A DNA stretch of 34,250 nucleotides from an uncultured Thiodictyon sp. (GTDB taxonomy: Bacteria > Pseudomonadota > Gammaproteobacteria > Chromatiales > Chromatiaceae), in assembly GCF_903828115.1 (NCBI RefSeq), contig NZ_CAIKKU010000468.1, positions 1 through 34,250 of the forward strand. The letters run 5' to 3'. The notes beneath the pieces were generated by a model, which saw only the letters and a program-made list of their open reading frames with translations, ran no database searches and was not told where the DNA came from. Of this stretch, positions 32,357 to 34,250 are shown piece after piece. Every line of letters begins with the position of its first letter. Within the stretch, counting starts at the first letter, position 1. A program made the position numbers and the translations under genes.

Positions 32357-32740
32357 TCATTCGGTGTAAGTGATTGCCTGGTCGGTGATGGCCAGGGTCA
32401 GGGTGTCCTCACGCTCGGGGGTGCGCACCACCACCACCACCTGCGTCAGATGGGCCGGCAACTGCATGTCCGCGGCGTAGTTGCCGGCCGCGTCGGTGAA
32501 TCCGTTCTCCAGTAAGCGCAGGCCGTTGGGGCCCTGGCTGTAGAAGCTCAGCAGGGCGGGGCTGCCGTCGCTGCCGGCCAGGGCGATGTCAACCGTGGTC
32601 AGGCGGCTGGTGTCGTAACGGAAGCCGGCCTGGTCGGTGGTGGCGGCCGACACCGCGCTGTTCCAGGCACCGGCGGCCAGCACCAGCGCCATCAGCAGGG
32701 AGTTGACCAGCGAGCGAGGACGGACGGTGCGGTTGAACAT
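32357..32740 (-). CDS. Small secreted protein, first gene of the LruC cluster
   Basis: From ATG 32740 the 127-aa product starts MFNRTVRPRSLVNSLLMALV and has a signal peptide ending near NSAVSAA. The frame extends 21 codons further to 32803, but that would place a polar stretch before the signal peptide and overlap the -12 promoter element, so I reject it. The mature part (YDTSRLTTVDIALAGSDGSP, then LQLPAHLTQ-like and VVVVVRTPEREDTLTLAITD strands) looks beta-rich. The family is not recognised. It heads the minus-strand cluster. Confidence 0.72.
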   Translation of the reverse strand: MFNRTVRPRSLVNSLLMALVLAAGAWNSAVSAATTDQAGFRYDTSRLTTVDIALAGSDGSPALLSFYSQGPNGLRLLENGFTDAAGNYAADMQLPAHLTQVVVVVRTPEREDTLTLAITDQAITYTE

Positions 32741-32787
32741 GGTGGCGGCTCTCGGGTCAGGGTTTGAAGGGTACTTGCGAGAGCTAT

Positions 32788-32802
32788 ACAAGCGCTGTGC
32801 CA
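32788..32802 (-). promoter_or_regulatory. Candidate sigma-54 (-24/-12) promoter for the LruC cluster
   Basis: On the minus strand the sequence is TGGCACAGCGCTTGT, against the sigma-54 consensus TGGCAC-N5-TTGC: one mismatch, in the final C. Spacing between the two elements is exact. It lies 48 nt upstream of the ATG at 32740. Three palindromes that could bind an enhancer-binding protein lie about 100-235 bp further upstream, which is typical of sigma-54 promoters. Confidence 0.6.
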
Positions 32803-32890
32803 AGGCGGTGAGGGCACTTCAAGATGATGATTTAATGGAATAACGCATCAGGCTGACGGGGTTTTGGTAAGGGCTCGGGCAGGGGCTGAC

Positions 32891-33018
32891 TGCCAGTGTG
32901 GCAGCGGCGCCCGGGCGGAGGCTGCCAAAGTGGCGGGCGAGGCGGTGTGGGGCACGCGCGGGGAGGGAAAACGCGGGCCGGTGCCGGCGAAGGGGGGTCC
33001 TGACCTGCCACCTTGGCA
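32891..33018. promoter_or_regulatory. Three TGCCA-N3-TGGCA palindromes, candidate activator sites
   Basis: TGCCAGTGTGGCA (32891-32903) and TGCCACCTTGGCA (33006-33018) are perfect in both half-sites. TGCCAAAGTGGCG (32923-32935) has one mismatch. They lie upstream of the candidate -24/-12 promoter of the minus-strand cluster, at the distance where enhancer-binding proteins usually bind. The regulator is not in the window. Confidence 0.55.
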
Positions 33019-33106
33019 GTGACGGTCGAGGGAACGGCCGACCTGGCCTCGGCGAGGGTGCACGCAACTTCCGTTTCAGGCGTCGTCCGCCTCCAGGAGC
33101 CAGGGC

Positions 33107-33322
33107 GGCTACCGCAGAAACCCCCCCCGCGAAGCGATCCCGATCAGCGCCCGCCGCGTGGTGACGTTCCGGCCGGGCCAGAAGCTCAAGGTCCGGGTCG
33201 AAGCCTATGCGGGACCCGCGCAGCCGAGCGCCGAGGGGTTCGAGGCGCAGTGGAACGGAAAACCGGGTCAAGCCAAATTTTGTGTACGGGATTCGAGGTC
33301 CTGGGCGGGTCAACTTGGATAG
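33107..33322 (+). pseudogene. ihfA: 3' remnant of an ihfA-like gene (integration host factor alpha)
   Basis: In one frame 33143-33205 reads [20 protein letters not shown], nearly identical to the C-terminal DNA-binding arm of IHF-alpha. Just upstream, [10 protein letters not shown] resembles a damaged GRNPKTGE-IP motif, and an earlier part (VRLQEPGR) appears in another frame, so at least one frameshift is present. The N-terminal dimerisation half is absent. After the IHF part the frame runs on to TAG 33320-33322 through unrelated sequence ([20 protein letters not shown]). It is a relic, and shows past rearrangement with a housekeeping region or an ihfA-like gene. Confidence 0.75.
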
Positions 33323-33529
33323 CCAGGTGGGAGATGGCCAATTTGGATCGCTTTCTGAGTTGTTGACCGTCCGTTTCAGGGCCGGCCAAGTTCGGTCTAC
33401 CCTCTTGGCCCGTGCGGACAGGTCCACGCCACCAGTGAGGACCGCTAAGAAAACTCTTCTCCATCAGACATATCAAGGATGGCGTTACGCTTAAACCGGT
33501 TTTCCGTTCCATTGCGCCTTGAACCCCTC
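33233..33529. repeat. 34-bp inverted repeats bracketing 229 bp
   Basis: The left arm (33233-33266, starting GAGGGGTTCGAGGCGCAGTG) and the right arm (33496-33529) are inverted copies with two mismatches in 34. The interior contains GGCCAATTTGGATCGC, which resembles end sequences of IS21-like elements, but no transposase. Reading outward, both arms encode the same peptide, EGF(E/K)AQWNGKP, so they are probably two copies of one gene tail brought into opposite orientation. It may be a MITE-like relic or a recombination scar. Confidence 0.8.
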
Positions 33530-33934
33530 AGTGCCGAAGCCGAAGGCCCCCGCCCGGCGCTGGGGTAGTGCTCCGCAAGGGCAGACAGGAGGCCAGGCGT
33601 GACCCGCAGAGTCCCAACCTAGCACTTGGTATTTCTCGCGTTTATGACTAGCATTTACAAAAAGATAATCGATTCGATCTTGTTTGTATCTTTCCCATAG
33701 TCTATAGATATACACAAAACCTATCGTGAGGTAGGGACGGAACGTCGTGGGTCCTGTGATCCAGGAAAGCCGGACCGCCGAGTGGGACCATCATCATGGT
33801 CGCGCGAGGGGTTTAGCTTTTTTTGTGGTTAGGATTTAGCGACGACGACCCTGTAAGACATTCGATAGGTCAGTCGCCAAATTTCTTGGTGTTTTGAAAC
33901 CCTTATGCGGTCAAACAACTATAGGAGCTGAATA
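33530..33934. other. Intergenic, AT-richer stretch without a supported gene
   Basis: About 400 bases. The first 80 are GC-rich; from about 33625 the sequence becomes AT-rich (TATAGATATACAC near 33710), which could contain promoters. I see no ORF, RNA gene or terminator I can support. Confidence 0.4.
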
Positions 33935-34120
33935 ATGTACACACGATATTTGATCAGGTTTCTTCTCACAGTCGCAGTCTGTTACTCTCCTTTTGCTGGC
34001 GTGCCAGCCGCATGCGCTCCGTTGAGCTTCGAATTTAGTGGATATGTTGACGACAACAGTGCAGGGGTACTCTTCTTTAACAAGAGCATCGGCGGGCAGT
34101 ATAAAGGAAGAGGTGATTAG
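33935..34120 (+). CDS. Short secreted ORF, probably a truncated exported protein
   Basis: The ORF encodes 61 aa and is preceded by AGGAG with good spacing. The first 26 residues are a signal peptide (TRYLIRFLLTVAVCYSPFAG, cleavage near AACA). The next residues (PLSFEFSGYVDDNSAGVLFF) look like the first strands of exported proteins of the PEP-CTERM or extracellular beta type, where a F-F-SG-V segment right after the signal is common. The ORF stops soon afterwards, and G+C is lower than in the neighbours. It is most likely the 5' end of a longer gene cut off by the IS insertion just downstream. Confidence 0.45.
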   Translation: MYTRYLIRFLLTVAVCYSPFAGVPAACAPLSFEFSGYVDDNSAGVLFFNKSIGGQYKGRGD

Positions 34121-34218
34121 CGTCGAAACTCAGCCAACGAGCGGTCGGCAGTCGCGAGCCTCACAAATTTGAGCCTGGGGGTCCATACTTAAGGTAACCC
34201 ACCGGCGAGGACGCGGCC

Positions 34219-34250
34219 ATGCCCCAGAATCCGATCCAGTTCCAGCCCGG
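34219..34250 (+). mobile_element. Start of an IS1595-like transposase gene, running off the window
   Basis: The last codons read MPQNPIQFQPG, the usual N-terminus of IS1595-family transposases (M-(P/K)-N-xIQFQ-GLSL in my recollection). Only 10 full codons are visible. The sequence upstream (about 34176-34200, GGGGGTCCATACTTAAGGTA) may be the left terminal repeat of the element. The rest lies outside the window. Confidence 0.6.

Noticed and set aside
33268-33495. Interior of the 34-bp inverted repeat considered as a complete IS
   Set aside because: Only 229 bp with no transposase ORF; the IS21-like end similarity is short and from memory.

Overview
This window is GC-rich DNA (about two thirds G+C in most genes) with proteobacterial character: a decayed ihfA-like 3' end, a sigma-54-type promoter, LruC-type secreted proteins and several families of short palindromic repeats. 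A gammaproteobacterium, perhaps a purple sulfur bacterium, is my best guess; there is no rRNA or housekeeping marker to settle it. The window is a defence island edged by transposase sequence. A transposase fragment abutting an abiEii remnant lies at the left edge (1-452), and the first codons of an IS1595-like transposase lie at the right edge (34219 onward).

Region 1 (1232-23375) holds a complete set of type 2 BREX (Pgl) genes: pglW, pglX, pglY, pglZ, brxD and brxHI. Toxin-antitoxin-type genes are packed between and even inside the BREX genes. After pglW come a large nested palindrome, an RHH/MazF pair, and an orphan ParS/MbcA-like antitoxin. pglX follows, broken into two ORFs by a palindromic repeat plus a vapBC pair; the two halves sum to 1214 aa, the usual size of a type 2 PglX. 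A Fic-domain gene overlaps the end of the second half. Then come an antitoxin with a deleted VapC partner and a DUF2442-HTH gene.

Region 2 (13591-29898) is one tightly packed operon: pglY-pglZ-brxD-brxHI followed, with a 1-nt overlap, by four genes of a Wadjet/MksBEFG-like SMC system. That system consists of an SMC ATPase (JetC-like), a MukE/JetB-like subunit, a kleisin/JetA-like subunit and a Toprim/JetD-like nuclease. Seven of the eight start codons sit within or next to the preceding stop codon, so BREX (modification-based phage exclusion) and Wadjet (recognition and cleavage of circular plasmid DNA) look co-translated. The Wadjet gene order is C-B-A-D rather than the usual A-B-C-D.

Region 3 (30141-33018, minus strand) is a three-gene cluster of secreted proteins ending in an LruC/DUF4114 protein. 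It has a good -24/-12 promoter candidate and three upstream TGCCA-N3-TGGCA palindromes. Region 4 (33107-34250) is decayed DNA: an ihfA-like fragment, a 34-bp inverted repeat, a short secreted ORF and the start of an IS.

The most notable points are the BREX-Wadjet translational coupling, the pglX gene split by vapBC, an antitoxin whose stop codon was probably once fused to the pglX start before a 148-bp repeat insertion, and a low-GC patch within the likely target-recognition part of pglX. All family assignments are from reading protein motifs; no database search was possible.
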